Shown: positions 18,833 through 28,279 of the stretch, piece by piece
Numbering within the stretch: the stretch's first letter is position 1
How the letters are laid out: the number at the start of each line of letters is the position of its first letter
DNA from: Affinirhizobium lemnae
Lineage (GTDB): Bacteria; Pseudomonadota; Alphaproteobacteria; Rhizobiales; Rhizobiaceae
Assembly: GCF_022968395.1 (NCBI RefSeq)
Contig: NZ_JALJQZ010000005.1
Location: 62,001-126,000, forward strand
Length of the DNA stretch: 64,000 bases
Reading direction: 5' to 3'
Notes under the pieces: model-generated
Databases searched by the model: none
What the model was told of the DNA's origin: nothing
Seen by the model: the letters and a program-made list of their open reading frames with translations, nothing else
Translations under genes and position numbers: made by a program

Positions 18833-19573
18833 ATGCAAGACATAATGATGCTCGTACAGGACCCGGCTGCATGGGTCGCTCTGGTCACGCTCGTGGTCAT
18901 GGAGGTTGTACTCGGTATCGACAACCTCATTTTCATCTCGATCCTGACCAACAAGCTGCCACCGGAAAACCGAGACAAGGCTCGCAAGATTGGCATTGGC
19001 CTGGCCCTTGTCATGCGCCTCGGCCTGCTCGGCACCGTCGCCTGGATCGTACAGCTGACCAATCCAGTGTTTGAACTCTTTGGCCATGGCTTCTCCTGGA
19101 AGGATCTCATCCTGATTGCCGGTGGTCTGTTCCTGGTCTGGAAAGCAACGAAGGAAATTCACCACAATGTCGACCCGATCGATCACAAGGAAGATATGGT
19201 CGGCGGCGCCGCTGCCATGAGCTTCAGTGCAGCCATCGGCCAGATCCTTCTGCTCGACCTGGTCTTCTCCGTGGACAGCATCATCACCGCCGTCGGCATG
19301 ACCCCGCATCTGCCGATCATGGTCATCGCTGTTCTGGCAGCTGTCACGGTCATGCTGGTAGCGGCCAATCCGCTCGCCAACTTCATCGAGAAAAACCCCA
19401 CCATCGTCATGCTGGCACTGGCGTTCCTTCTGATGATCGGCACCACGCTGATTGCCGAAGGAATGGGCTTCCACGTGCCCAAGGGCTACATCTACGCGGC
19501 CATGGCCTTCTCGGCCCTGGTGGAAGTTCTCAACATGGTGGCGCGAAACGCCCGCCAGAGAAAGCGAGGGTGA
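18833..19573 (+). CDS. TerC-family integral membrane protein
   Basis: A 246-residue membrane protein with about seven TM segments. The two acidic signature motifs of the family are [15 protein letters not shown] (about residue 25) and [15 protein letters not shown] (about residue 140). TerC proteins are linked to tellurite resistance and, in several bacteria, to manganese export (known for the family; not shown here). No yybP-ykoY manganese riboswitch could be recognised in the 117-bp leader. The last two codons (GGG TGA) belong to a mobile element inserted at 19567; before insertion the reading frame would have ended CGA TAG. Confidence 0.88.
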   Translation: MQDIMMLVQDPAAWVALVTLVVMEVVLGIDNLIFISILTNKLPPENRDKARKIGIGLALVMRLGLLGTVAWIVQLTNPVFELFGHGFSWKDLILIAGGLFLVWKATKEIHHNVDPIDHKEDMVGGAAAMSFSAAIGQILLLDLVFSVDSIITAVGMTPHLPIMVIAVLAAVTVMLVAANPLANFIEKNPTIVMLALAFLLMIGTTLIAEGMGFHVPKGYIYAAMAFSALVEVLNMVARNARQRKRG

Positions 19574-19835
19574 GGACTTGGGTCATGTTATTGAAATGGC
19601 ACGATGAACGGCAAGAATATGCGAGGAGAGGTTCGATGGATGGGTCTCATACCTATTCGAGAGCCCCGACAAAGCAGATTGAAGCCGTTCGCGGGTCCTT
19701 CGGATGTGGCCGCGTCCCTCGATCTACGTCGTTGAAAAGCCTCGCCGATGCGGGAGCATCGCCTGCCTTTTTCGCCTCGTATCTCATCCGGATCGCCTCA
19801 CACCATTTCAACAAGATGACCCAAGTCCTCACCCT
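19567..19835. mobile_element. 269-bp MITE-like element with 33-bp terminal inverted repeats and 6-bp target duplication
   Basis: The left end (19567-19599) and right end (19803-19835) are inverted copies of each other with 2 mismatches in 33. Both begin AGGGTGAGGACTTGGGTCAT. The element is flanked on both sides by the direct repeat AAAGCG (19561-19566 and 19836-19841), as expected of a target-site duplication. It is too short for a transposase and the open frames inside it resemble nothing, so it is probably a non-autonomous miniature element moved in trans. Removing it and one AAAGCG restores a terC frame ending RQRKR-stop. Confidence 0.82.
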
Positions 19836-19966
19836 AAAGCGATAGTTCACAGCGTACGGACCGCCGGACGGTTGGAACTTTGATCAGCCCATTGTATTGA
19901 GGCACATCAAACTTCACCCCCGGCGGCCCTCATCTCATCGAGCCGCCCTCTCCCCTCCGGAGCGGC
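19836..19966. other. gene-free leader of the SLC13 permease
   Basis: 131 bp between the mobile element and the permease start. It contains a good ribosome binding site (CCGGAG) before 19967. No palindrome or clear promoter was recognised. Confidence 0.4.
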
Positions 19967-21739
19967 ATGACAACCGAACAGATCCTCTCCTTCTCCGTGA
20001 TCGCCGGCATGATGGCGGTCTTCATCTGGGATCGCTTTCGCTACGACGTTGTGGCCTGCTGCGCACTGGTCGTGGCCGTCGCGCTGGGCGTCGTGAAACC
20101 CGACCATGCCTTTTCCGGCTTTTCGGATGATATCGTCATCATCGTCGGCAGTGCCCTTGTGGTCAGTGCGGGCGTCGCGCGCTCAGGCATCGTGGACGTT
20201 GCAATCAAGAAGTTTTTTCCGAACCTGAATTCGGTTCGAACGCAGATGGCCCTGCTGATGATTGTCGTGGCGGTTCTTTCTGCCTTCATCAAGAACATCG
20301 GCGCACTCGCCATCATGATGCCCGTGGCATTCCAGTTCGCACGGCGAGCGGGCGTTTCTCCATCGCGCTACCTCATGCCCATGGCGTTCTCCGCGCTCCT
20401 CGGCGGTCTGATGACGCAGATCGGCACCTCGCCGAACATTGTCGTCTCGCGGCTGCGCGGCGAGATGACCGGAACACCCTTCACAATGTTCGACTTCACC
20501 CCCGTCGGAGGCATTCTGACGCTCGTCGGCGTGACCTTCCTGATGTTCTTCTACTGGCTGGTTCCGGAGCGGCAGAAGCAGTCGAACAGTATCGAAGAAG
20601 CAGTCGAGATTTCCAATTATGCTTCGGAGGCGACCGTTACAGGACAGTCCACGATGATGGGCAAGCCCTTAGCGGAACTCTTGAGACTTGGAGATGGCGA
20701 AGTGGTCGCAACGGCCGTCCTTCGTGGTCCATCGCGCATGTCGCCGTTTCCGGATATCATTCTGCGTGAGGATGACTCCGTGCTTCTGGAGGGTCGCTCG
20801 GCGGCGCTGGAACGCGTGGTTTCCAGCGCAAAGTTGCGCCTGTCCGGCAAGGCCCTGAATGGCCCCGGCAAGGTGGAGCAGGATCTCATTTCCATAGAGG
20901 CGGTCATTTCGCACCAATCGCCTCTGGCAGGCGTCTCGGCCCGCAATCTGGCTTTGTCCTACACGCGGGGCGTCAATCTTCTGGCTGTCAGCCGCCGTGG
21001 CGAGAGATTGCGCGAACGTCTGAGCGATCTCGTGCTCAAGGAAGGCGATGTGATCGTGCTGCAAGGCGCGCGTACCACGCTACCCGGCGTGCTTCAGGAT
21101 CTGGCGCTCTTGCCGCTGGCGCAGCAGGAGATCATGCTCGGAACGCAGCGCAAGGCGCTCATTCCTATCATCATCCTGGCCCTGGCCATGATTTCGACGG
21201 CCCTGGGCTTCGCACCGGTTGCAGTTGCCTTCTTCGCTGCAGCGCTCGGCATGGCCGTCTTCAAGGCGGTACCCTTGAACGATATCTACAAGGCCGTCGA
21301 CGGACCTATTCTCGTCATGCTGGGAGCTTTGATCCCCGTATCGGACTCGCTTCGAACGACGGGAGGAAGCGAGCTTATTGCAGGCTGGCTGGGACAGGTG
21401 GCACACAGCCTGCCACCCTATAGCGCCATCGCTCTCATCATGATCACCGCCATGGCGGTTACCCCGTTCCTCAACAATGCGGCAACCGTACTCGTCATGG
21501 GACCGATTGCCGTGAGCTTTGCGACGACCTTGGGTTTCAAGCCGGAAGCCTTCCTGATGGCGGTCGCCATTGGCGCGGGCTCCGACTTTCTGACGCCCGT
21601 CGGGCATCAATGCAACACGCTTGTCATGGGGCCTGGTGGCTATCGCTTCTCGGACTATCCAAGGCTCGGGCTCCCGCTATCGTTCCTGATCGTTCTGGTC
21701 AGCGTGCCTGCGCTTTTATGGTTCTGGCCTGTTCAATAA
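19967..21739 (+). CDS. SLC13/DASS-type permease with two TrkA-C (RCK_C) domains
   Basis: A 590-residue inner-membrane protein. About five TM segments come first, including FSGFSDDIVIIVGSALVVSA and MTQIGTSPNIVVS. Two cytosolic RCK_C-like domains (about residues 215-390) follow with LREDDSVLLEG and LKEGDVIVLQG, and then a second membrane half with FLNNAATVLVMGP and GSDFLTPVGHQCNTLV. The pseudo-repeat SNT/SPN hairpins are those of sodium- or proton-coupled anion transporters (sulfate, di- and tricarboxylates). The substrate cannot be assigned. Confidence 0.88.
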   Translation: MTTEQILSFSVIAGMMAVFIWDRFRYDVVACCALVVAVALGVVKPDHAFSGFSDDIVIIVGSALVVSAGVARSGIVDVAIKKFFPNLNSVRTQMALLMIVVAVLSAFIKNIGALAIMMPVAFQFARRAGVSPSRYLMPMAFSALLGGLMTQIGTSPNIVVSRLRGEMTGTPFTMFDFTPVGGILTLVGVTFLMFFYWLVPERQKQSNSIEEAVEISNYASEATVTGQSTMMGKPLAELLRLGDGEVVATAVLRGPSRMSPFPDIILREDDSVLLEGRSAALERVVSSAKLRLSGKALNGPGKVEQDLISIEAVISHQSPLAGVSARNLALSYTRGVNLLAVSRRGERLRERLSDLVLKEGDVIVLQGARTTLPGVLQDLALLPLAQQEIMLGTQRKALIPIIILALAMISTALGFAPVAVAFFAAALGMAVFKAVPLNDIYKAVDGPILVMLGALIPVSDSLRTTGGSELIAGWLGQVAHSLPPYSAIALIMITAMAVTPFLNNAATVLVMGPIAVSFATTLGFKPEAFLMAVAIGAGSDFLTPVGHQCNTLVMGPGGYRFSDYPRLGLPLSFLIVLVSVPALLWFWPVQ

Positions 21740-21858
21740 GGGTCGGATTTGCCAAAAATCTTGACGCTTGCGGCGGAATATGCGCTAAGGCCAGCCAATC
21801 CGATTAGTGAGGCTTGCGTCCTTCCGACGCGCCATTTCCTTTTTTTGAGCAGGCACAA

Positions 21859-23316
21859 ATGAGCACTTCCGGCGTCCGCGTCCGCATCGCACCTTCTCCA
21901 ACCGGCGAGCCGCATGTCGGCACGGCCTATATCGCGCTGTTCAACTACCTCTTCGCCAAGAAGCATGGCGGCGAATTCATTCTGCGCATCGAGGACACCG
22001 ATGCCACACGCTCCACCCGCGAATTCGAGCAGAAGGTGCTGGATGCACTGCGCTGGTGCGGTCTTGAGTGGAAGGAAGGCCCGGATGTCGGCGGCCCCTA
22101 TGGTCCCTACCGCCAGTCCGACCGCAAGGACATGTATCAGCCCTTCGCGCAGGAACTGCTGGACAAGGGCCATGCCTTCCGCTGTTTCTGCACGCCGGAG
22201 CGTCTGGAGAAGATGCGCGAAGAGCAGCGCGCCAACGGCAAGCCTCCGGGCTATGACGGTCTGTGCCTGCGCTACTCCGCCGAAGAAGTGACGGCCAAGA
22301 TGGACGCGGGCGAAGCCTCGGTCATCCGCATGAAGATCCCGACAGAAGGCGCCTGCGAATTCAACGACGGCGTCTATGGCGATGTGTCGATTCCGTGGTC
22401 TTCGGTGGACATGCAGGTTCTCATCAAGGCCGATGGTATGCCGACCTACCATATGGCTAACGTCATCGACGACCATCTGATGAAGATCACGCATGTGGCA
22501 CGCGGCGAGGAATGGCTGGCATCTGTGCCAAAGCACATCCTTCTGTATCGCTATTTCGGCTGGGACGAGCCGAAGTTCATGCATCTGTCTCTGATGCGCA
22601 ATGCCGACAAGTCCAAGCTCTCCAAGCGCAAGAACCCGACGTCGATCTCCTATTATTCGGCACTCGGCTATCTTCCGGAAGCGCTGATGAACTTCCTTGG
22701 GCTGTTCTTCATCCAGATCGCGGAAGGCGAAGAGCTTCTGTCGATGGAAGAACTGGCGGACAAGTTCGACCCGGACAATCTTTCCAAGGCGGGCGCGATT
22801 TTCGACATCCAGAAGCTTGACTGGCTGAACGGCCGCTGGCTGCGCGAAAAGCTGACCCCTGAAGAGTTCATTGCCCGCACCATCGAATGGGCTTCGGAAA
22901 ATGGTCGTCTGACCGAAGGTCTGAAGCTCGCCCAGAGCCGCATTTCGAAGCTCGGCGAACTGCCGAACCTCGGTGGCTTCCTGCTGTCATCGGATGTGGG
23001 CCTGACACCTGCCTCCTTCGGTGGCCTGAAAACCTCGCCCGCTGAGACGCTGGAGATCATCAATACCGTTCAGGCCGATTTCGAAAAGATGCCGGAATGG
23101 ACGACGGAATCCATCGATCAGGAATTGCGCGCTGTGGCCGACAAGCTGGGCAAGAAGCTGCGTGTGGTCACCCCGCCGCTCTTCATCGCCATGTCGGGCA
23201 GCCAGCGTTCCCTGCCACTGTTTGACTCGATGGCGCTCCTTGGCCGCTCCGTGGTGCGCCAGCGCCTGAAGATCGCCGCAACTGTCGTCGCCTCCATGGT
23301 GGGTGCAGAGAAGTAA
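21859..23316 (+). CDS. gltX: glutamyl-tRNA synthetase
   Basis: A 485-residue class I aminoacyl-tRNA synthetase. The HIGH-type motif is PSPTGEPHVGTAY and the KMSKS-type loop is KLSKRKNPTS. RIEDTDATRS and ARGEEWLASVPKH are other GluRS blocks. It charges tRNA-Glu; many alphaproteobacteria have two GluRS copies, one of which may prefer tRNA-Gln for the amidotransferase route. The ATG at 21859 fits the family; the frame is open upstream to 21814. It lies 175 bp upstream of lysS, separated by a palindromic repeat. Confidence 0.94.
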   Translation: MSTSGVRVRIAPSPTGEPHVGTAYIALFNYLFAKKHGGEFILRIEDTDATRSTREFEQKVLDALRWCGLEWKEGPDVGGPYGPYRQSDRKDMYQPFAQELLDKGHAFRCFCTPERLEKMREEQRANGKPPGYDGLCLRYSAEEVTAKMDAGEASVIRMKIPTEGACEFNDGVYGDVSIPWSSVDMQVLIKADGMPTYHMANVIDDHLMKITHVARGEEWLASVPKHILLYRYFGWDEPKFMHLSLMRNADKSKLSKRKNPTSISYYSALGYLPEALMNFLGLFFIQIAEGEELLSMEELADKFDPDNLSKAGAIFDIQKLDWLNGRWLREKLTPEEFIARTIEWASENGRLTEGLKLAQSRISKLGELPNLGGFLLSSDVGLTPASFGGLKTSPAETLEIINTVQADFEKMPEWTTESIDQELRAVADKLGKKLRVVTPPLFIAMSGSQRSLPLFDSMALLGRSVVRQRLKIAATVVASMVGAEK

Positions 23317-23334
23317 TAGCCAACGCGGCGAGTT

Positions 23335-23434
23335 CCCTCCCCCTTGTGGGGAGGGTTAGGGAGGGGTCTTTGCCCAGAGCAAGATGCTTCCCCTCCCCGT
23401 CGCTCCGCTCCGACCCTCCCCACAAGGGGGAGGG
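23335..23434. repeat. interspersed palindromic repeat, copy A (gltX-lysS)
   Basis: A 100-bp element bounded by a perfect 22-bp inverted repeat (23335-23356 and 23413-23434). Each arm is itself a hairpin, CCTCCCC-CTTGT-GGGGAGG. Related C/G-rich palindromes with CAAGGGGGGAG cores occur at 39605-39783 and 43375-43558, so this is a dispersed family, probably of the REP/RIME kind known in rhizobia. It may act as an attenuator or mRNA stabiliser between gltX and lysS. Confidence 0.85.
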
Positions 23435-23491
23435 TTAGTCGAGCAAGGCGTACCGGCAGAGCAAAACAACCAGCCCCAAGAGGCAAGCCCA

Positions 23492-24988
23492 ATGACCGAA
23501 CAGAAGACCGAAACCGCCCTCTCCTCCGACGCGACCGCAGTGCGGCGCCAGAAACTGGCGCTGCTGCGCGACAAGATTGGCGATGTCTATCCCGCGCACT
23601 TCCACCGCACCATGACGAATGCGGAACTCGCAGCGAAATACGAAAGCCTTGAGCCTGACGTGGAGACGCAGGATATCGTCACCGTCGCAGGCCGCGTCTA
23701 TTCCTCGCGCAATTCCGGCATGTTCATGGACATCCGCGATGCGTCGGGCAAGGTCCAGATCTTCAGCCACAAGGATACGACGCCTGAAGCCGCGCGCGAC
23801 ATGCTGTCGATGATCGATATCGGCGATATCATTGGCGTGACAGGCGTGGTGCGTCGTACCAAGCGCGGCGAGCTGACGATCAACGCGCATGAGATCACCA
23901 TGCTGACGAAGTCGCTGCTGCCAATGCCCGAAAAGTGGAACGGTATTGCCGACGTCGAAATTCGCTACCGCAAGCGTCACCTCGACATCCTATCGAACGA
24001 GGAAAGCAAGCTGCGTTTCCAGCAACGCTCGAAGATCGTTTCCGGCTTCCGTCACTTCCTCGAAGGCGAAGGCTTCCTCGAAGTCGAAACCCCCATGCTG
24101 CAGACGGTTTACGGCGGCGCGACAGCTGATCCGTTCAAGACCTTCCATAACACGCTGAAGATGGACATGTATCTGCGTATCGCGCCGGAACTGTTCCTCA
24201 AGCGCACGCTGGTTTCCGGTCTCTCGGACAAGGTGTTCGAGATCAACCGCAACTTCCGCAACGAAGGCGTTTCCACCCGGCACAATCCAGAATTCACCAT
24301 GATGGAATGCTACTGGGCTTACGCGGACTACGAAGACATGATGGCGCTGGTCGAGCGCCTGTTCGAGCATCTGGCAACCTCCGTCCACGGCACGACCGAT
24401 GTGGTCTTCGGTGACAAGACGCTCTCCTTCAAGGGGCCGTTCAAGCGCGTTCCAATGCCGGATGCGGTGAAGGAAGCGACCGGTATCGACTTCCTCTCCA
24501 TCAAGACGGATGAAGAAGCACGCGCCGCCGCCAAGGCCGCCGGTTTTGAAGTCGAAAAGGACTGGACCTGGGGTGAATGCCTGGCCTTCATTTTTGAGGA
24601 AAAGGTGGAAGGCACGCTGATCCAGCCATCTCACGTCACGCATTTCCCGAAGGACATTTCGCCCTTCGCCAAGGAGGTTCCAGGCGAGCCGCGTCTGGTC
24701 GAGCGGTTTGAGACCTATTGCAACGCCTGGGAAGTGGGCAACGCCTTCTCCGAACTCAACGACCCGGAAGAACAGCGTCGCCGTATGGAAGAGCAGCTGG
24801 AGCAGGCGCATGCCCGCGGCGAAAAGGACAAGCAACTGGACGACGAGTTCCTCGATGCCATCGATCAGGGCATGCCGCCCGCTGGCGGTCTCGGCATCGG
24901 TGTGGACCGCCTGATCATGCTGTTGACGAATGCGCCGTCGATCCGCGACGTGATCCTCTTCCCGGCCCGCCGCAACAAGGCCGACTGA
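23492..24988 (+). CDS. lysS: lysyl-tRNA synthetase, class II
   Basis: A 498-residue class II synthetase. The N-terminal OB-fold anticodon-binding domain (VAGRVYSSRNSGMFMDIRD) is followed by the catalytic core with motif 2 (NRNFRNEGVSTRHNPEFTMM) and motif 3 (GLGIGVDRLIMLL). It charges tRNA-Lys. The ATG at 23492 is preferred; the frame extends upstream through the palindromic repeat to 23384, which cannot be coding in its present form. A terminator follows at 25015. Confidence 0.95.
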   Translation: MTEQKTETALSSDATAVRRQKLALLRDKIGDVYPAHFHRTMTNAELAAKYESLEPDVETQDIVTVAGRVYSSRNSGMFMDIRDASGKVQIFSHKDTTPEAARDMLSMIDIGDIIGVTGVVRRTKRGELTINAHEITMLTKSLLPMPEKWNGIADVEIRYRKRHLDILSNEESKLRFQQRSKIVSGFRHFLEGEGFLEVETPMLQTVYGGATADPFKTFHNTLKMDMYLRIAPELFLKRTLVSGLSDKVFEINRNFRNEGVSTRHNPEFTMMECYWAYADYEDMMALVERLFEHLATSVHGTTDVVFGDKTLSFKGPFKRVPMPDAVKEATGIDFLSIKTDEEARAAAKAAGFEVEKDWTWGECLAFIFEEKVEGTLIQPSHVTHFPKDISPFAKEVPGEPRLVERFETYCNAWEVGNAFSELNDPEEQRRRMEEQLEQAHARGEKDKQLDDEFLDAIDQGMPPAGGLGIGVDRLIMLLTNAPSIRDVILFPARRNKAD

Positions 24989-25014
24989 TCACGCCGTTCG
25001 AAATGCAATGAAGC

Positions 25015-25039
25015 AAGGCCCGCCGCATGGTGGGCCTTT
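25015..25039 (+). terminator. intrinsic terminator after lysS
   Basis: AAGGCCCGCC (25015-25024) pairs with GGTGGGCCTT (25029-25038) with one G-U wobble around a 4-nt loop and is followed by a short T stretch. It lies 26 bp after the lysS stop. Confidence 0.75.
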
Positions 25040-25055
25040 CGCATTCTGATACTGT

Positions 25056-26216
25056 TCAGTGCGAGGGCTTGGGTGCCGGCGCAGCCTTCGGCGCATCCGT
25101 GGGAGCTGCCACCTTCATCGGGTCGATGCCATCGCCTTTGCCGCTCGCCTTGCCCGCTGCTTCATGAGGCTCCGGCTTGCCATCCGCGGATGCAGTTGGC
25201 GCAGGCGAGACAGGCTTTTCGGTCACGGTCGGTTTATCGCTACCGAAGATCATGCCCTTGATACGGTCCAGGAAACCGGGCTGTTCTGCCGCAGCCGTAT
25301 GTTCGGGGCTCGGCGTCGTGTGATCACCCGCGACCTCGGTCTTCTGTTCTGCCTGGCTGGCATTTGCAGGCTCAGCCCCGTGCTGGGCCGCAGCTTCCGC
25401 CGCCTGCGATTTGTTGCCGAAAATCATGTTGGTCAGAGAGCTTACGAGACCTTCGCTCTTGGGCGCCTCTTCATGAGCCGCACCTTCAGCCGCAGGAGCA
25501 TGTCCGTCCGGGGCCTTCTCACCATGGCCCTTGTCAGCCGCAGGCTTGTCGTGTCCGGAGGCTTCCCCGTGACCCGATTTTGCACCGTGGTCTGCGCCCT
25601 TCGCACCCTTCGCGCCCTTGGCGGGCTTTGCACCATGCGGATCGGCTGCCTCGGGAATGATCGGCGAGACGCAGTCTTCGAAATCCTTGAGGGCGGCAGC
25701 CATCACCTCAAGATCCTCCAGCGGTGGAGAGATCTTCAGGCCGAAAAATTCGCCGTGATTGGCTGCCCCTTCGACATAAAAGCCGGAAAGAACCGGATCA
25801 CTCGGATCGGGCGCTTTGGTCGTGTCGGGAATGTAAATGACCTGGGCACCGATCGCCCGGCCGCGCATGGCTGCCCGTTGCGTCGGTCCGTTCTTGTCAA
25901 GAACAGTCACCTGAACCAGATCGGCCTTTTCCGACTTCTGGACCGCTTTTGCGACCCGGACCGCGGTCTTCAACCGCTGCGGACCATCCCCGCCTTCGGC
26001 AAAGACAAACCGGCGGACCCAGGAATGTCCTTCCTGCTTGAGCTTGATTTCCTGAAGCGTCGTGCATTTGAGGCCGTTCACCTCTTCCCAGGAGGGACCA
26101 AGCAGCTTGTCGGCACCCACATACAGGGCCGCTGCTCCGCTTCCACCGATAAGAAGCAGTCCTCCTCCCAGAATCATGACGAGAGTGCGTGACAGTCGTA
26201 TTTTTACGCCTTTCAC
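25056..26216 (-). CDS. membrane-anchored protein with His/Ala/Lys-rich region, function unknown
   Basis: A 386-residue protein starting at a GTG with GGAG eight bases upstream; an ATG at 26276 in the same frame would add 20 residues. One N-terminal TM segment (LVMILGGGLLLIGGSGAAALYVG) is followed by a folded, presumably periplasmic domain (about residues 50-190) with paired Cys. The tail is low-complexity, rich in Ala, Lys, Glu, Pro and at least 15 His (GHGEASGHDKPAADKGHGEK). Two short segments repeat, LTNMIFGNKS and IKGMIFGSDK. It is divergent from the sitABCD importer, so the His-rich tail may bind metal (inference). No family is recognised. Confidence 0.7.
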   Translation of the reverse strand: MKGVKIRLSRTLVMILGGGLLLIGGSGAAALYVGADKLLGPSWEEVNGLKCTTLQEIKLKQEGHSWVRRFVFAEGGDGPQRLKTAVRVAKAVQKSEKADLVQVTVLDKNGPTQRAAMRGRAIGAQVIYIPDTTKAPDPSDPVLSGFYVEGAANHGEFFGLKISPPLEDLEVMAAALKDFEDCVSPIIPEAADPHGAKPAKGAKGAKGADHGAKSGHGEASGHDKPAADKGHGEKAPDGHAPAAEGAAHEEAPKSEGLVSSLTNMIFGNKSQAAEAAAQHGAEPANASQAEQKTEVAGDHTTPSPEHTAAAEQPGFLDRIKGMIFGSDKPTVTEKPVSPAPTASADGKPEPHEAAGKASGKGDGIDPMKVAAPTDAPKAAPAPKPSH

Positions 26217-26375
26217 GCCCGGCACTCCGGCATGCTTAACTCCAATCGACGCAATACAAATCTCGAGACGAGGCATCCTCCATCATTACTCTTGAAGAAG
26301 CTTTAATACGGCACCGCAATCCACAGCCTGACGATGCATCAATTCGAGACAGAACACGCGGACTGACGCATCTAA

Positions 26376-26390
26376 TGCAAGTGATTTGCA
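26376..26390 (+). promoter_or_regulatory. Mur/Fur-like operator 1 upstream of sitA
   Basis: TGCAA-GTGAT-TTGCA is an inverted repeat with perfect 5-bp arms, located just upstream of the -35 box of the sit promoter. In rhizobia the Fur-family manganese regulator Mur binds TGCAA-type palindromes in front of sitABCD; assignment here rests on that analogy. Confidence 0.65.
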
Positions 26391-26396
26391 ATAGCA

Positions 26397-26424
26397 TTGA
26401 CAGTTCAACTTCTGCCGCTACATT
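26397..26424 (+). promoter_or_regulatory. sigma-70 type promoter of sitABCD
   Basis: TTGACA (26397-26402), a 16-bp spacer and TACATT (26419-26424) match the housekeeping promoter form. Transcription would start near 26431, inside the second Mur-like site. Confidence 0.6.
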
Positions 26425-26428
26425 GTAA

Positions 26429-26443
26429 TGCGAACCATTTGCA
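26429..26443 (+). promoter_or_regulatory. Mur/Fur-like operator 2 upstream of sitA
   Basis: TGCGA-ACCAT-TTGCA resembles operator 1 (one arm mismatch), 53 bp downstream of it and covering the likely transcription start. Two such sites bracketing the promoter suit metal-dependent repression. Confidence 0.62.
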
Positions 26444-26459
26444 ATAAGGATCCGATACC

Positions 26460-27350
26460 GTGTCTCTGTTCCGCCTTGCCGTGCCGCTTTGCCTTGTTTT
26501 CTCGATGCTTTGGACCAGCAGCCACGCTGCCGAAAAGCCAAAAGTGGTGACGACCTTCACCATCATCGCGGATATGGCCCGCAACGTTGCAGGGGATGCA
26601 GCCGACGTCGAAAGCATCACCAAGCCCGGCGCGGAGATCCATAATTACCAGCCGACCCCCCGCGACATTTTGCGCGCAAGAGATGCAAACCTGGTTCTGC
26701 GCAACGGCCTCAATCTGGAACAATGGTTCGAAAAATTCCTGGTTAATCTCGGCAAGGTACCAAGTGTCACCGTATCGGACGGGGTCACTCCCATGGCGAT
26801 TGCTGGCGGAGCCTATCAGGGCAAGCCAAACCCGCATGCCTGGATGTCGCCGGAAAATGCGCTGATCTATGTGGAGAATATTCGCAAGGCTCTGGTTGGC
26901 ATCGACCCTACGAATACCGAGACCTACAACAGGAACGCCAAGACCTATAGCGATAAGATCCGCGCTGCTGTCCAACCCATGCGCGATGCCTTGTCGAAGC
27001 TGCCGGAAACCAACCGCTGGCTGGTCACAAGCGAAGGCGCATTCTCCTATCTGGCCCGCGATTTCGGCATGAAGGAACTTTACCTCTGGCCGGTCAATGC
27101 CGACAGCCAGGGCACGCCGCAGCAGGTCAAGGCGGTCATCGATGCGGTCAGGGCCAACAAGATCGGCGTCGTCTTCTCGGAAAGTACGGTTTCACCCGAT
27201 CCCGCAAAGCAGGTCGCCCGCGAAACGGGTGCCCGTTATGGCGGCGTCCTTTACGTCGATTCGCTCAGTGAGGCGAACGGCCCGGTTCCGACCTATCTCG
27301 ATCTCTTGAAGGTCACCACCAGCACCATCGTGAAAGGGCTTGCACCATGA
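26460..27350 (+). CDS. sitA: Mn/Fe (or Zn) ABC transporter periplasmic binding protein
   Basis: A 296-residue cluster A-I solute-binding protein with a Sec signal peptide cleaved after SHA-A. Expected metal ligands are seen in [10 protein letters not shown] (His), [10 protein letters not shown] (His), the Glu of [11 protein letters not shown] and its following Asp. The two-His/Glu/Asp set is typical of manganese/iron SitA-MntA proteins rather than His-rich zinc ZnuA. It starts at a GTG with AAGGA nine bases upstream. It is the first gene of sitABCD; the stop overlaps sitB by 4 nt. Confidence 0.9.
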   Translation: MSLFRLAVPLCLVFSMLWTSSHAAEKPKVVTTFTIIADMARNVAGDAADVESITKPGAEIHNYQPTPRDILRARDANLVLRNGLNLEQWFEKFLVNLGKVPSVTVSDGVTPMAIAGGAYQGKPNPHAWMSPENALIYVENIRKALVGIDPTNTETYNRNAKTYSDKIRAAVQPMRDALSKLPETNRWLVTSEGAFSYLARDFGMKELYLWPVNADSQGTPQQVKAVIDAVRANKIGVVFSESTVSPDPAKQVARETGARYGGVLYVDSLSEANGPVPTYLDLLKVTTSTIVKGLAP

Positions 27351-28279
27351 TGATGGGTAAATCGAAGCGCTTCAGTTCGGGGCTCTCTGTCAGCCATGTA
27401 ACGGTCGCCTACAAGAACGGCCATGTGGCGCTGCGCGATGCAAGCTTTACCATTCCGAAGGGCACCATCACAGCGCTGGTCGGCGTGAACGGTGCCGGAA
27501 AATCCACTCTTTTCAAGGCGATCATGGGCTTTGTCGGTCTGGCGGAAGGCCATGTGGACATGCTGGGCATGCCCGCCAGGCAGGCACTGAAGCAGAACCT
27601 TGTTGCCTATGTTCCGCAGGCAGAAGAGGTGGATTGGAACTTCCCGGTTCTTGTGGAAGACGTGGTGATGATGGGACGCTACGGCCACATGAATTTTCTG
27701 CGCATTCCCTCTCGCCGCGACAAGGAGATGGTGACGCAGGCGCTGCGGCGGGTGAACATGGAGGCCTTTCGCAAACGCCAGATCGGCGAACTGTCCGGCG
27801 GTCAGCGCAAACGCGTTTTCCTTGCCCGCGCACTGGCTCAGGAAGGTCAGGTCATTCTGCTGGATGAGCCCTTTACGGGCGTGGATGTCACCACCGAAGA
27901 GCAGATCATATCGCTCCTGAAATCCTTGCGCGATGAAGGCCGCATCATGCTGGTCTCTACTCATAACCTCGGCAGCGTTCCGGATTTTTGCGACCGCACG
28001 GTCTTCGTGAAAGGCACTGTCATCGCCTATGGACGGACCGAGGAGACCTTCAACGAAACCAATCTGGAAAAGGCGTTTGGCGGGGTCTTGCGGCATTTCA
28101 TTCTTGGCGGCGCAGACCTGCATGACGACGACGACGCGCGGCATGTCCGCGTCATTACCGACGATGAGCGGCCATACGTGACCTATGGCAAGGACGGCGG
28201 CAAGCTTGTCGCCAAACCGCAGGCCAGCCCGGATCATCAGGCAGAGCAGGAGGCGGCCGATGCTCCAGACGCTTCTTGA
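27347..28279 (+). CDS. sitB: Mn/Fe ABC transporter ATP-binding protein
   Basis: A 310-residue ABC ATPase with Walker A GVNGAGKS (46-53), signature LSGGQRKRV (about 149-157) and Walker B VILLDEPF (169-176). The tail beyond the nucleotide-binding domain carries HDDDDARH, a charged His/Asp run that could touch metal (inference). It powers import through SitC/SitD. The stop overlaps sitC by 20 nt, showing tight coupling. Confidence 0.92.
   Translation: MMMGKSKRFSSGLSVSHVTVAYKNGHVALRDASFTIPKGTITALVGVNGAGKSTLFKAIMGFVGLAEGHVDMLGMPARQALKQNLVAYVPQAEEVDWNFPVLVEDVVMMGRYGHMNFLRIPSRRDKEMVTQALRRVNMEAFRKRQIGELSGGQRKRVFLARALAQEGQVILLDEPFTGVDVTTEEQIISLLKSLRDEGRIMLVSTHNLGSVPDFCDRTVFVKGTVIAYGRTEETFNETNLEKAFGGVLRHFILGGADLHDDDDARHVRVITDDERPYVTYGKDGGKLVAKPQASPDHQAEQEAADAPDAS

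Noticed and set aside
19570-19845. 91-codon ORF inside the miniature element
   Set aside because: It spans both terminal inverted repeats, has no recognisable domain and no ribosome binding site, so it is probably a by-product of the element sequence.
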